From Shimia sagamensis (GTDB lineage Bacteria; Pseudomonadota; Alphaproteobacteria; Rhodobacterales; Rhodobacteraceae), in the NCBI RefSeq assembly GCF_900182745.1, contig NZ_FXTY01000001.1, positions 899,578 through 963,577 on the forward strand: a DNA stretch of 64,000 nt. The letters run 5' to 3'. Each line of letters opens with the position of its first letter. Position 1 is the first letter of the stretch. Shown here piece by piece: positions 46,332 to 54,011 of the stretch. A program made the position numbers and the translations under genes. The notes under the pieces are model-generated. The model was not told where the DNA came from. It saw only the letters and a program-made list of their open reading frames with translations, and did not search any database.

Positions 46332-46351
46332 GGCGCACCTATTTGTGCGCC
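46332..46351 (+). other. Intercistronic hairpin before the PaaK-like gene
   Basis: Arms GGCGCAC (46332-46338) and GTGCGCC (46345-46351), 6-nt loop, no T-run. It lies in the 151-bp spacer and may be a processing or attenuation point. Confidence 0.4.
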
Positions 46352-46464
46352 ACCCCGCCCAAACTAATCGGGCAGACTTACCCCACCGCGCCCCCAGTCT
46401 TGGCGGGCGCATAGGAAGACTTTGGCCGCAAGGTGCGGCACCGAACCACAAAGGATGGCATCAC

Positions 46465-47685
46465 ATGAGCCGCTTTTTTGACGAGTTGGAAACCCGCAGC
46501 GCCGATCAACGCGCCGCAGATTTGGCCGCCGCTTTGCCGGCACAGATCGCACGGGCCAAACAATTGCCGGGTTTTGCGGCCTCCTTGGGGGACGTTGCCC
46601 CTGCCAAAGTGACCTCGGTGACGGATCTGGCTTCTCTTCCAGTGCTGCGCAAATCTGAATTGGGCGCGGCGCAGAAAGCCAGTGGCCCGCTGGGTGGTTT
46701 TGCCGACCTCAGCAATCCCAACATTGCCCATGTGTTCCAATCCCCCGGTCCGATCTATGAGCCCGGTGGCAACACCTCTGATTGGTTCCGCTTTGGTCGT
46801 GTGCTGCACGCGGTTGGCATTGGCGCGAATGATATCGTGCAGAACTGTTTCTCTTACCATCTGACCCCAGCGGGCATGATGTTTGAAAGCGGCGCGCGCG
46901 CCGTAGGTGCCAAAGTGCTGCCAGCCGGTGTTGGCCAGACCGAAATGCAGGTCCGGGCGGCGGCTGACATTGGCACCACCGCATACGCTGGCACGCCGGA
47001 CTACCTCAAAATTATCCTCGATAAGGCCGAGGAGATGGGTGAAAAACTCAAGATCACCAAAGCCACCGTAGGCGGCGGCGCGTTGTTCCCAAGCTTGCGT
47101 CAGGAATACGCCGATCGCGGCATCACCTGTCTGCAGGGCTACGGCACGGCCGATCTTGGCTCCATCGCTTATGAATCTGAAGCGATGGAAGGCATGATCA
47201 TCGACGAAGGTGTGATTGTGGAAATTGTCACCCCCGGCACCGGCACTCCGGTAACCCCCGGCGAGGTTGGCGAAGTGGTTGTGACCACACTCAACCCTGA
47301 CTACCCGCTTATCCGTTTTGCCACTGGCGACCTCTCCGCCATCCTCCCTGGGCAAAGCCCGTGCGGGCGGACCAACATGCGTATCAAAGGTTGGATGGGC
47401 CGTGCCGATCAAACCGCCAAGATCAAAGGCATGTTTGTCCGCCCCGAGCAGGTGGCGACGCTTGTGGCGAAACACGACGAGGTCACCAAGGCGCGCGTGA
47501 TTGCAACCCGCGCTGGCGAGATGGATGTGATGACCGTGCAAATCGAAAGCGCCGGCGGTGACGAGGCCGCTTACGGCGCCTCCGTAGCGGACGCGCTGAA
47601 ACTCAAAGGCAAGATTGAGATTGTCGCGCCGGGCAGCCTGCCCAAAGACGGCATCGTGATCGAAGATCAGCGCAAATACGACTAA
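46465..47685 (+). CDS. Phenylacetate-CoA ligase-like adenylate-forming protein with degenerate P-loop
   Basis: 406 residues, PaaK-like. Recognisable are the A5-like GYGTADLGSIAYESEAMEG, A7 YPLIRFATGDLSAILPGQSP and the C-terminal hinge and domain GWMGRADQTAKIKGMFVRPE. Where canonical members have the Ser/Gly/Thr P-loop ending in Lys, this protein reads VFQSPGPIYEPGGNTSDWFR, with no Gly-Thr-Thr-Gly and no Lys. ATG 46465 has AAGGA nine bases upstream. It ends module 2 and is followed by a terminator. It may still activate aromatic acids, or the nucleotide-binding mode may differ; which one is not clear. Confidence 0.8.
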   Translation: MSRFFDELETRSADQRAADLAAALPAQIARAKQLPGFAASLGDVAPAKVTSVTDLASLPVLRKSELGAAQKASGPLGGFADLSNPNIAHVFQSPGPIYEPGGNTSDWFRFGRVLHAVGIGANDIVQNCFSYHLTPAGMMFESGARAVGAKVLPAGVGQTEMQVRAAADIGTTAYAGTPDYLKIILDKAEEMGEKLKITKATVGGGALFPSLRQEYADRGITCLQGYGTADLGSIAYESEAMEGMIIDEGVIVEIVTPGTGTPVTPGEVGEVVVTTLNPDYPLIRFATGDLSAILPGQSPCGRTNMRIKGWMGRADQTAKIKGMFVRPEQVATLVAKHDEVTKARVIATRAGEMDVMTVQIESAGGDEAAYGASVADALKLKGKIEIVAPGSLPKDGIVIEDQRKYD

Positions 47686-47730
47686 TCCCTCTTCCCCTGA
47701 GCCCGGTGCCCTTTGGGGCGCTTCGGCTAT

Positions 47731-47760
47731 GCCCGTCGCTTGCGGCGGGCTTTTTCTTTT
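47731..47760 (+). terminator. Terminator of module 2
   Basis: GCCCGTC (47731-47737), 6-nt loop, GGCGGGC (47744-47750) with one G-T pair, extended by inner GC pairing, then TTTTTCTTTT. Confidence 0.85.
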
Positions 47761-47801
47761 TGGGCGGGCGCTTTGCTTCCGCCCGCGGTCAGCCACTGCC
47801 C

Positions 47802-48287
47802 TCAGGTCTCGCGGTTCTCGCCCCGAAAATACCCAATCAACAACCGTCCCATCATGCGCTCCAACGTCTCCTGCGTGGCTTCTTCGCCCACAATCTCCGC
47901 CACCGCTGCACGGTGCGCCGCTACCGACACCTGCATCGCCTCGTCTTGGGCTATCTCGTCCGCCGATTTGCCGCGCAGGTAGTCAAATAACAGGGCCATT
48001 TCGCTGCCAAAGGTTGGAGCCATCGCCTCGGTCAGCGCCTGTATCTGTGCCGCCTGCGTGGTCCCGCCAACCTGCGGCACCGCGACAGATTTCATCACTT
48101 CCTTGGTGGTGGCCAGAAACAGCGCCTCTTTGGTGGGGAAGTAATGATAAAGCGCCGATTTGGACACGCCCAGATGCGCGGCCACCTTGCGCATACTCAC
48201 GCCCCCATAGCCATGTTCGGAAAAATAGGAGGCCGCGCGCAGCGCCAAATCGGCGCGGTGGGCATCATGGTCAACGATCTTTGGCAT
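47802..48287 (-). CDS. TetR-family regulator, module 2
   Basis: 161 residues, short for the family (about 190-220). The N-terminal helix-turn-helix is complete: ALRAASYFSEHGYGGVSMRK then VAAHLGVSKSALYHYFPTKE. The ligand domain is compact and shortened. It is convergent with the PaaK-like gene and divergent from a membrane protein gene. Two direct repeats in its upstream region are candidate operators, one overlapping its own probable -10, which suggests autorepression. Its link to module 2 is positional. Confidence 0.87.
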   Translation of the reverse strand: MPKIVDHDAHRADLALRAASYFSEHGYGGVSMRKVAAHLGVSKSALYHYFPTKEALFLATTKEVMKSVAVPQVGGTTQAAQIQALTEAMAPTFGSEMALLFDYLRGKSADEIAQDEAMQVSVAAHRAAVAEIVGEEATQETLERMMGRLLIGYFRGENRET

Positions 48288-48290
48288 CTA

Positions 48291-48377
48291 TTTTCGTCCG
48301 ATTGGTCTATAAACTGTTTGACACGGCTCAGGCCCAAGGTCTACGAAGAAATTGTTTTCGTCCATGTGGTCTAAAAA
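48291..48377. promoter_or_regulatory. Pair of 23-bp direct repeats upstream of tetR
   Basis: Copy 1 (48291-48313) and copy 2 (48355-48377) share TTTTCGTCC, three variable bases, TGGTCTA, one variable base, AAA. The centres are 64 bp apart. Copy 1 starts 3 bp upstream of the TetR ATG and covers its likely -10 (TATAGA on the minus strand). TTGACA at 48318-48323 lies between the copies and could drive the rightward membrane-protein gene. Both genes may thus be controlled by this TetR. Confidence 0.6.
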
Positions 48378-48509
48378 GATGTTCCCAACACGCAACCCGC
48401 CTCTCTTACGTCTCGAAGTTGTGCTGACCTGTGCCGTGTCGGCAGGGGTTCTATGCAAGATCGCGGACGGGTGTCGCGCGTTTGGTTGTCTGTTTTGAAA
48501 GGTCTCGGA

Positions 48510-49193
48510 ATGTCGTCTACTGAAACCACCGGCGGGGTAGATCGCGCCCATGATCGCTCTTTTGGACCCAAGCTGATCTTTGCTGTGCTGCACGGCGGCA
48601 TTGTCGGCCTCTGCCTTTGGCTCGCCTTTGCGCTGGAGTGGGCCGATCCCGCCCGCGCCAAACTGTTGGCAGGCTGCGCCGTGCTCTATTTCTTGCGCCA
48701 CCTGATCACGCTGTTTGCCCTACTCAAACGCAAGGTGGACCTCTTGGAAGCCCTCGCACTGTCCGCTTTTATGGCGGTGTTCGAAATTGGTTTCCTGCTG
48801 CTGGGGGCAGGTATATTGAGGGACACAGCGGTGCCCTTTGGCGGCATGGACATGTTGGCACTGGGGCTGATTGCGCTTGGCTCTTACCTCAACACGGGAT
48901 CAGAGTTGCAACGCAGGATTTGGAAGAAACGCCCCGAGAGCAAAGGCCGCTGCTACACTGGCGGACTGTTCAAGTATTCCATACACATCAACTACTTCGG
49001 CGACATGGTGCTGTTCACCGGCTGGGCCTTGCTCACCACCTCTTGGCTGGCCTTTGCAATTCCATTGTTCATGACCGTTGGCTTTATCTTCGTCCACATT
49101 CCGGGATTGGATGCCTACTTGTTCCAACGTTATGGAGCGGAGTTCGACGCCTACGCGGCCAAAACCGCAAAACTGATCCCCTTCGTTTACTAA
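48510..49193 (+). CDS. Membrane protein of the isoprenylcysteine methyltransferase / steroid-reductase-like family
   Basis: 227 residues with about six hydrophobic segments. The C-terminal third has the layout of the ICMT/DUF1295 fold: GSYLNTGSELQRRIWKKRPE, then GRCYTGGLFKYSIHINYFGD and the tail LDAYLFQRYGAEFDAYAAKT. The family binds S-adenosylmethionine or NADPH at this cytosolic face and modifies lipids, so a membrane lipid methyltransferase or reductase is plausible. ATG 48510 follows AAAGG. It is divergent from the module 2 TetR. The exact reaction is unknown. Confidence 0.7.
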   Translation: MSSTETTGGVDRAHDRSFGPKLIFAVLHGGIVGLCLWLAFALEWADPARAKLLAGCAVLYFLRHLITLFALLKRKVDLLEALALSAFMAVFEIGFLLLGAGILRDTAVPFGGMDMLALGLIALGSYLNTGSELQRRIWKKRPESKGRCYTGGLFKYSIHINYFGDMVLFTGWALLTTSWLAFAIPLFMTVGFIFVHIPGLDAYLFQRYGAEFDAYAAKTAKLIPFVY

Positions 49194-49257
49194 CTCCCCC
49201 TCGCAAACTTCGAGCCATGCACTATCTTGGCGGAAACACGATACGTGAGGACCAACC

Positions 49258-50202
49258 ATGGACGCACAAACCATCAAAACCCGCGAGATGCGGGCGCTCT
49301 CGATCGCCATGGCGGGCAGCTTGTTTATGGGCGGGGCAGGGGTGCTGGCCGCGATTATGTCCAACTCCACCGCCATCATGATGGACGGACTGTTCTCACT
49401 GATCGCCTTCACCTCGGCCTTCATTGGCCGCAAGATCAGCCAGAATGTGGACGCCGCCCCGGATCGTTTCCGTCCGCTGGGCTATGCGGCAGATGAGGCG
49501 GTGTTTGTCACCTTCCGCTCGCTGTCATTGATTGGCCTGATCCTCTTTGCTTGTGGCTCCGCGGTGATGAACATCCTCAACTACATTCAAGGTCAGGCGA
49601 TCCCAACGCTGAACTACGAGCCGATGTTGATCTATTTTGTGGTGATCAGCGCCACCTGTTTTGGCCTCTGGGCCTTGCACCGTCACACTTATAAGAAAAC
49701 CGGCGAGGTCAGCGAAATTCTCAAGCTGGAAAGCAAAGCCGCCGCCATCGACGGCTTCATGACGGTTGCCACAGCCTTGGGTCTCGGCATGATCTACGCC
49801 TTTGGGGATGGCGTTCTGGCCCCCATTGCGCCGATTGGCGACAGCATTGTGGTGTTCTTCCTCTGTCTGGTCGCCGTGCGTCAGATTCTGCGCGATTTGG
49901 GGGGTGGCATGGGCGAATTGCTTGGCGTCACGGCGCAGCCGGAGATCATCGCCAAAGCGCGCCGCGCCTTGCGGGCTTCGGTGTCAGACCTGCCAGGTGA
50001 CTTTGTTGATATGTCGGTGGTGAAGCTCGGCCGCACTTACACCGTCAGTGTCTATTACAACCCAAAACAGGCGGTCACACCGGAGCAGATAGACAGCCTC
50101 AACCTCGCCATGATCGCGGATGTGCGCAAAGTGTTGCCGGGCGCGGATGTGTTGCTCTGCATCTCGCAATACCCCCGCCGCTGGCCTGAGGGCTTGGGCT
50201 AA
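49258..50202 (+). CDS. Cation diffusion facilitator (CDF)-like transporter
   Basis: 314 residues with six membrane segments and a C-terminal cytoplasmic domain (SVSDLPGDFVDMSVVKLGRT, YTVSVYYNPKQAV), the CDF plan. The canonical metal site is reduced: TM2 reads IMMDGLFSLIAF, keeping the first Asp but with Ser at the second position, and TM5 reads ESKAAAIDGFMTV, keeping Asp but with Ala where His or Asp is usual. Metal specificity is therefore doubtful. Its stop overlaps that of dinB, tail to tail, by four bases. Confidence 0.8.
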   Translation: MDAQTIKTREMRALSIAMAGSLFMGGAGVLAAIMSNSTAIMMDGLFSLIAFTSAFIGRKISQNVDAAPDRFRPLGYAADEAVFVTFRSLSLIGLILFACGSAVMNILNYIQGQAIPTLNYEPMLIYFVVISATCFGLWALHRHTYKKTGEVSEILKLESKAAAIDGFMTVATALGLGMIYAFGDGVLAPIAPIGDSIVVFFLCLVAVRQILRDLGGGMGELLGVTAQPEIIAKARRALRASVSDLPGDFVDMSVVKLGRTYTVSVYYNPKQAVTPEQIDSLNLAMIADVRKVLPGADVLLCISQYPRRWPEGLG

Positions 50203-51452
50203 CGCATGGCCCGCCCTTTGAGGATCGCGTCTGAGCCAAAACGCTCGCGAATAGCATCTGTCGCGCGTTCCGCTTTGGCGCGCTGTGCAGCATTCGGGTC
50301 GAGCAAGTCGCCTGACAAATCCGCTTGTGTCGCGGGCACCAGATCGGCCAGTCCGACGCCAATCAACCGGTATGGCCCTTCATCGCCCACTTGATCAAAT
50401 AGTCCTCGCGCGGTGCGATACAGCGTGTCCGCCATCTGCGTCGCATCGCGCAGGCTCACCCGCCGGCTGATTGAAGAGAAATTTGCCCGCTTCAACTTCA
50501 ACGTCACCACACGCCCGGCCAAATCTTTGGCCTTGGCCCGGTCGCTCACCTTTTCAGACAACCGCCACAAATGTCCGTCCAGAATATCGGTGCTGGCGGT
50601 GTCCTCAAAAAACGTGGTCTCGTTGCTGATGCTCTTCATCGGCGCATTTGCGGACACTTTGCGCCGATCCTGTCCCCGCGCCAGATGCCACAACCGATAC
50701 CCAGTGTTGCCAAACCGCGCGATCAGATCCTGCTGGTCCCAGCGCAACAGGTCGGTAAACGTGCGAATGCCCGCCCGCTCCAAATTCTCCTGTGCCACCG
50801 GTCCAATGCCCCAGATCATCCGCACTGGTTTATCGCGCAGAAAATCATCGGTCTCGGCCTTGCCAATCACCGAAAACCCGCGTGGCTTGTCCAGATCGCT
50901 GGCCACCTTGGCCAAAAACTTGTTGTGGGACAGCCCCACCGATCCGGTCACGCCCAGCTCGTCTTTCATGCGCTTTGTAAGCCGCGCCAACATCACCGCA
51001 GGCGGCGCGCCATGCAGCTTGGCGGTGCCGGTCATGTCCAAAAATGCCTCATCCAGTGACAGCGGCTCAATCACCGGCGTCATTTCATCCATCATCGCAC
51101 GGATTGCCCGGCTGACCTCGACATAAGCCTCCATCCGCGGCTTGATCACTACAGCATCGGGGCAGAGCTTCAGAGCCTGAAACATCGGCATGGCAGAGCG
51201 CACCCCGCGAATGCGCGCCACATAACAGGCCGTGGACACAACTCCGCGTTTGCCGCCGCCAATAATCACCGGTTTGTCGATCAACTCCGGGTTATCGCGC
51301 TTCTCAACACTTGCATAAAACGCATCACAATCCATATGCGCGATAGACAGCTCAAAAAGCTCCGGATGGGCGCTCACACGCAAGCTGCCACACTCTGGAC
51401 ATCTTCTTGTGGTTTCCAATTCGTTAAGACAATCGCGGCATACTGCTGGCAT
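50199..51452 (-). CDS. dinB: DNA polymerase IV (Y-family) with N-terminal zinc-finger-like extension
   Basis: 417 residues. Error-prone translesion polymerase. An N-terminal extension with CRDC and CPEC pairs (C-x2-C, 12 residues, C-x2-C) looks like a small zinc ribbon. The palm begins IAHMDCDAFYASVEKRDNPE with metal-binding Asp, and the catalytic SLDEAFLDMTGT follows. SVGLSHNKFLAKVASDLDKP and the HhH VRMIWGIGPVAQENLERAGI are intact. The C-terminal little-finger domain is present. No obvious LexA box lies in the 25 bp between it and the divergent NUDIX gene. Confidence 0.95.
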   Translation of the reverse strand: MPAVCRDCLNELETTRRCPECGSLRVSAHPELFELSIAHMDCDAFYASVEKRDNPELIDKPVIIGGGKRGVVSTACYVARIRGVRSAMPMFQALKLCPDAVVIKPRMEAYVEVSRAIRAMMDEMTPVIEPLSLDEAFLDMTGTAKLHGAPPAVMLARLTKRMKDELGVTGSVGLSHNKFLAKVASDLDKPRGFSVIGKAETDDFLRDKPVRMIWGIGPVAQENLERAGIRTFTDLLRWDQQDLIARFGNTGYRLWHLARGQDRRKVSANAPMKSISNETTFFEDTASTDILDGHLWRLSEKVSDRAKAKDLAGRVVTLKLKRANFSSISRRVSLRDATQMADTLYRTARGLFDQVGDEGPYRLIGVGLADLVPATQADLSGDLLDPNAAQRAKAERATDAIRERFGSDAILKGRAMR

Positions 51453-51477
51453 TGGACTACTTCTTGTGGAGATGGCA

Positions 51478-51957
51478 ATGACTATAGCATTCCCAAATTT
51501 CCCTGACAGGGCTTATCGCGGCTCCAAGCTGATTGTGTTTGTCGGAGACAAGCTGGTGTCGGTGCTGCGTGATGACATCCCCACCATCCCTTGGCCGGAC
51601 TATTGGGACTTCCCCGGTGGCGGGCGCGAAGGTGACGAGGCCGCGTTAACCTGTGCGTTGCGTGAGACCGAAGAAGAGATTGGCCTGACCCTGTCAGAAC
51701 AGGACGTGATCTGGGCCCGCCGCTATCAGCGACAGGATCACTTTACGTGGTTCTTTGCGGCGCAATTGCCAGCGGAGATGGAACAGCACATTGTTCTTGG
51801 CGATGAGGGTCAGCGCATCAAACTGATGTCACCCCGTGAGTATCTCACTCACACCAAAGGCATCCCGCATTTCCAGACGCGTCTCGCCGATTTTCTCGCC
51901 GACACACATCCGGACAATCCGAACAATTTCATGCTGCCAATGGCCGCCTGCGCTTAA
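51478..51957 (+). CDS. NUDIX hydrolase
   Basis: 159 residues. The Nudix box GREGDEAALTCALRETEEEI continues with G-L, giving the G-x5-E-x7-R-E-x2-E-E-x-G-x pattern complete. It hydrolyses a nucleoside diphosphate linked to another group; the exact substrate is unknown. ATG 51478 is preferred over 51472 because GTGGAG lies six bases upstream. It is divergent from dinB with only 25 bp between starts, so their promoters must overlap the coding ends. A role in nucleotide-pool sanitation would fit a DNA repair neighbour, but that is inference. Confidence 0.88.
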   Translation: MTIAFPNFPDRAYRGSKLIVFVGDKLVSVLRDDIPTIPWPDYWDFPGGGREGDEAALTCALRETEEEIGLTLSEQDVIWARRYQRQDHFTWFFAAQLPAEMEQHIVLGDEGQRIKLMSPREYLTHTKGIPHFQTRLADFLADTHPDNPNNFMLPMAACA

Positions 51958-51963
51958 GTCGCC

Positions 51964-52683
51964 TTAGCGGTTTGGCTGCTGCGCCTGCGCCGAGTTCATC
52001 TCTGCAACAATGGCTTGCGCTGCTGCCCGTGGGTTCTCTGCGGTCCAAACCGGACGCCCTACCACAATATGGTCCACGCCATCTGCGACGGCATTGGCTG
52101 GTGTTGCCACGCGCTTTTGATCTCCCAAAGCCGCGCCCGCCGGACGCACACCTGGGGTCACAATCAAACGCCCCTCAGCTTCCGGCAGTGCGCGGATCAT
52201 CGCCGCCTCTTGGGGCGAAGCAATCACGCCATCTGCACCGGCTTCAAACGCTTTGCCAGCACGCTCCACCACCAGATCAGGGATCGCGCCGTCTTTGATC
52301 AGACAGTTGTCCAGATCACCGCGATCCAGCGATGTCAGCACGGTCACGCCGAGAATTTTCAAATTGCTGCCCGCCGCGCCTTCTTTGGCCGCTGCCACCA
52401 CATGGGGATCGCCATGCACTGTCAGGAAATCGAGGTCAAATTGCGCCAAGCCACGCACAGCCGCTTCCACGGTGGCACCAATGTCAAACAGCTTCATGTC
52501 GAGGAAAATACGCTTGCCATATTCCTGCTTCAGCTCATTGGCCAATGCCAGACCGCCGCCGGTCAGCATGCCAAGGCCAATCTTATAGAAGCTCACCGCA
52601 TCGCCGATCTGGTCCACAAGCTCTTGGCCATGCAACATGTTTGGGACATCAAGGGCAACAATCAGACGGTCATCAGCGGTCAT
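51964..52683 (-). CDS. pyrF: Orotidine-5'-phosphate decarboxylase
   Basis: Last step of UMP synthesis. 239 residues, TIM barrel. The catalytic D-x-K-x-x-D motif is FLDMKLFDIGATVEAAVRG, and the phosphate-binding VTPGVRP and GVDHIVVGRPVW segments are present. The N-terminus MTADDRLIVALDVPN is standard. Convergent with the NUDIX gene, 6 bp apart. Monocistronic. Confidence 0.97.
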   Translation of the reverse strand: MTADDRLIVALDVPNMLHGQELVDQIGDAVSFYKIGLGMLTGGGLALANELKQEYGKRIFLDMKLFDIGATVEAAVRGLAQFDLDFLTVHGDPHVVAAAKEGAAGSNLKILGVTVLTSLDRGDLDNCLIKDGAIPDLVVERAGKAFEAGADGVIASPQEAAMIRALPEAEGRLIVTPGVRPAGAALGDQKRVATPANAVADGVDHIVVGRPVWTAENPRAAAQAIVAEMNSAQAQQPNR

Positions 52684-52757
52684 GGCGGTATCTCCGGGCT
52701 CTCTAGGGGCAAAGCAAACGTGTGCCTTCTAGCGCCGTGCGCCTTGTGCCGCAAGGC

Positions 52758-53459
52758 TTAGCGGTTGCCGTAGATCCACTCCATGTCGGGCTTTTCGGTG
52801 CAGTAGTAATGCACCCAGATGTAGGCATGCTGAAATGCGGCGACCACCAACGCATTCCAACTGTCACACAACAGCGCAATGCCCCACAGGCCGAGAAAGA
52901 TCGGCCCATACATGGCGTTGGAGGTGTATTTGAAGATGCCTTTGTCCACCAAAGGCAGCGCAGCAATCTCTTCGCGGAAATGATCGCCACCCACCGCGCG
53001 GCGGATGGTGAAATAGGTCAGCACCGAATGCATGCCGTAGATCGCAATGGCGACAAAGGTGATCCCCAACCCGATGTTGAGCCATTGCGGTGTCCCAATT
53101 GGCACAACATCCGCGAGGCCTGTGATGAGAATGGTGATTGGCCGTGCCACCAAAAGCGGAAGAAACATCCGTGTCCAGATGGCAAGATCCGCTTCGCCGT
53201 GCAGGCGGGTGACCAAATTGCGGTGCAGCTCCGCGCGAAAGATAAACGCCACAATCACTTGATGCAGGATTGCGAGGCCGATGCTGGTGATTGCCCAGGT
53301 TTGCGCCGTGAGTCCCAGAAAACGCTGCCCGTCAGGTGAGGGCATCAATAAGGACGTGGCGCCGAGCCACAAAAACACAATCAGCCCCAAATGCTGGGGC
53401 TGACCTTCAAGCATGTCACGCCACGTGGAGCGCCTGCGGATATCTTCTAAATTGGCCAT
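52758..53459 (-). CDS. Membrane protein, probable phospholipid/isoprenylcysteine-type methyltransferase
   Basis: 233 residues with about five hydrophobic segments. The C-terminal part KYTSNAMYGPIFLGLWGIAL followed by AFQHAYIWVHYYCTEKPDME has the layout of the PEMT/ICMT methyltransferase fold, where a conserved His/Tyr-rich end and Glu bind S-adenosylmethionine. A lipid substrate such as phosphatidylethanolamine is plausible. It is the second protein of this general type in the window (other at 48510). Divergence is high, so the call is tentative. Confidence 0.6.
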   Translation of the reverse strand: MANLEDIRRRSTWRDMLEGQPQHLGLIVFLWLGATSLLMPSPDGQRFLGLTAQTWAITSIGLAILHQVIVAFIFRAELHRNLVTRLHGEADLAIWTRMFLPLLVARPITILITGLADVVPIGTPQWLNIGLGITFVAIAIYGMHSVLTYFTIRRAVGGDHFREEIAALPLVDKGIFKYTSNAMYGPIFLGLWGIALLCDSWNALVVAAFQHAYIWVHYYCTEKPDMEWIYGNR

Positions 53460-53495
53460 AAAGACAGTCTGTCTAAAGACCGCTGCTCTGTCCAG

Positions 53496-53756
53496 TTAGC
53501 CTTCGCTTGGATAGACACCCGGCGCAAAAGACAGCTTTTCGCGGCCTGCGCGGATTTCCGGCATCCGGCTCAGCTGACGCAGCGCTTCTTTGATCAACGC
53601 CAAACGGCCCGCGCCTTTGGGACGCTCGTCCTCAGCGGGGACGGCGCAATGCAGGCGCACATCTCGGGAGTCATCACTCAGGCTGACCACGGCGGACAGC
53701 TCGCCCAAAGTCTGGCGGTAGGTTGGGTTGGAAATCTGAATCTCGGTCACATGCAT
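53496..53756 (-). CDS. Conserved-looking small protein of unknown function
   Basis: 86 residues from ATG 53756, which has GAAAGGG upstream. It is soluble, begins MHVTEIQISNPTYRQTLGEL and has a mixed beta/alpha pattern (AVVSLSDDSRDVRLHCAVPA, then LIKEALRQLSRMPEIRAGRE). No motif recognised. It is divergent from clpB across 255 bp. Synonymous usage is like its neighbours and it has a ribosome site, so I regard it as a real gene. Confidence 0.65.
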   Translation of the reverse strand: MHVTEIQISNPTYRQTLGELSAVVSLSDDSRDVRLHCAVPAEDERPKGAGRLALIKEALRQLSRMPEIRAGREKLSFAPGVYPSEG

Positions 53757-53900
53757 GGTGCGGCCCTTTCTTGTCTGCTCTTTCAAGCATTGTGATTCCG
53801 AAATAGGGCGAAATTTGTCTCAAATTAGGGGAATTTTCGCACCATTTTCGCACTGACTTGTGCAACCCTTGCAAAGCATTCAATTTTCCAGCCGCGACAT

Positions 53901-53929
53901 CTTGATTCATTTCCCGCTGTTGCCCACAT
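53901..53929 (+). promoter_or_regulatory. Sigma-32-like heat-shock promoter of clpB
   Basis: CTTGAT (53901-53906), 16-bp spacer, CCCACAT (53923-53929), close to the RpoH consensus (CTTGAA, 13-17 bp, CCCCAT). It lies 82 bp upstream of the clpB ATG. Confidence 0.6.
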
Positions 53930-54011
53930 CATGCTTGAGGCCCACAATCGGGGCGTGCCGCAAAGCGGGCGCCACATCTGAACCGGGCGCTTACAAAAAG
54001 GAGAGATAGCC

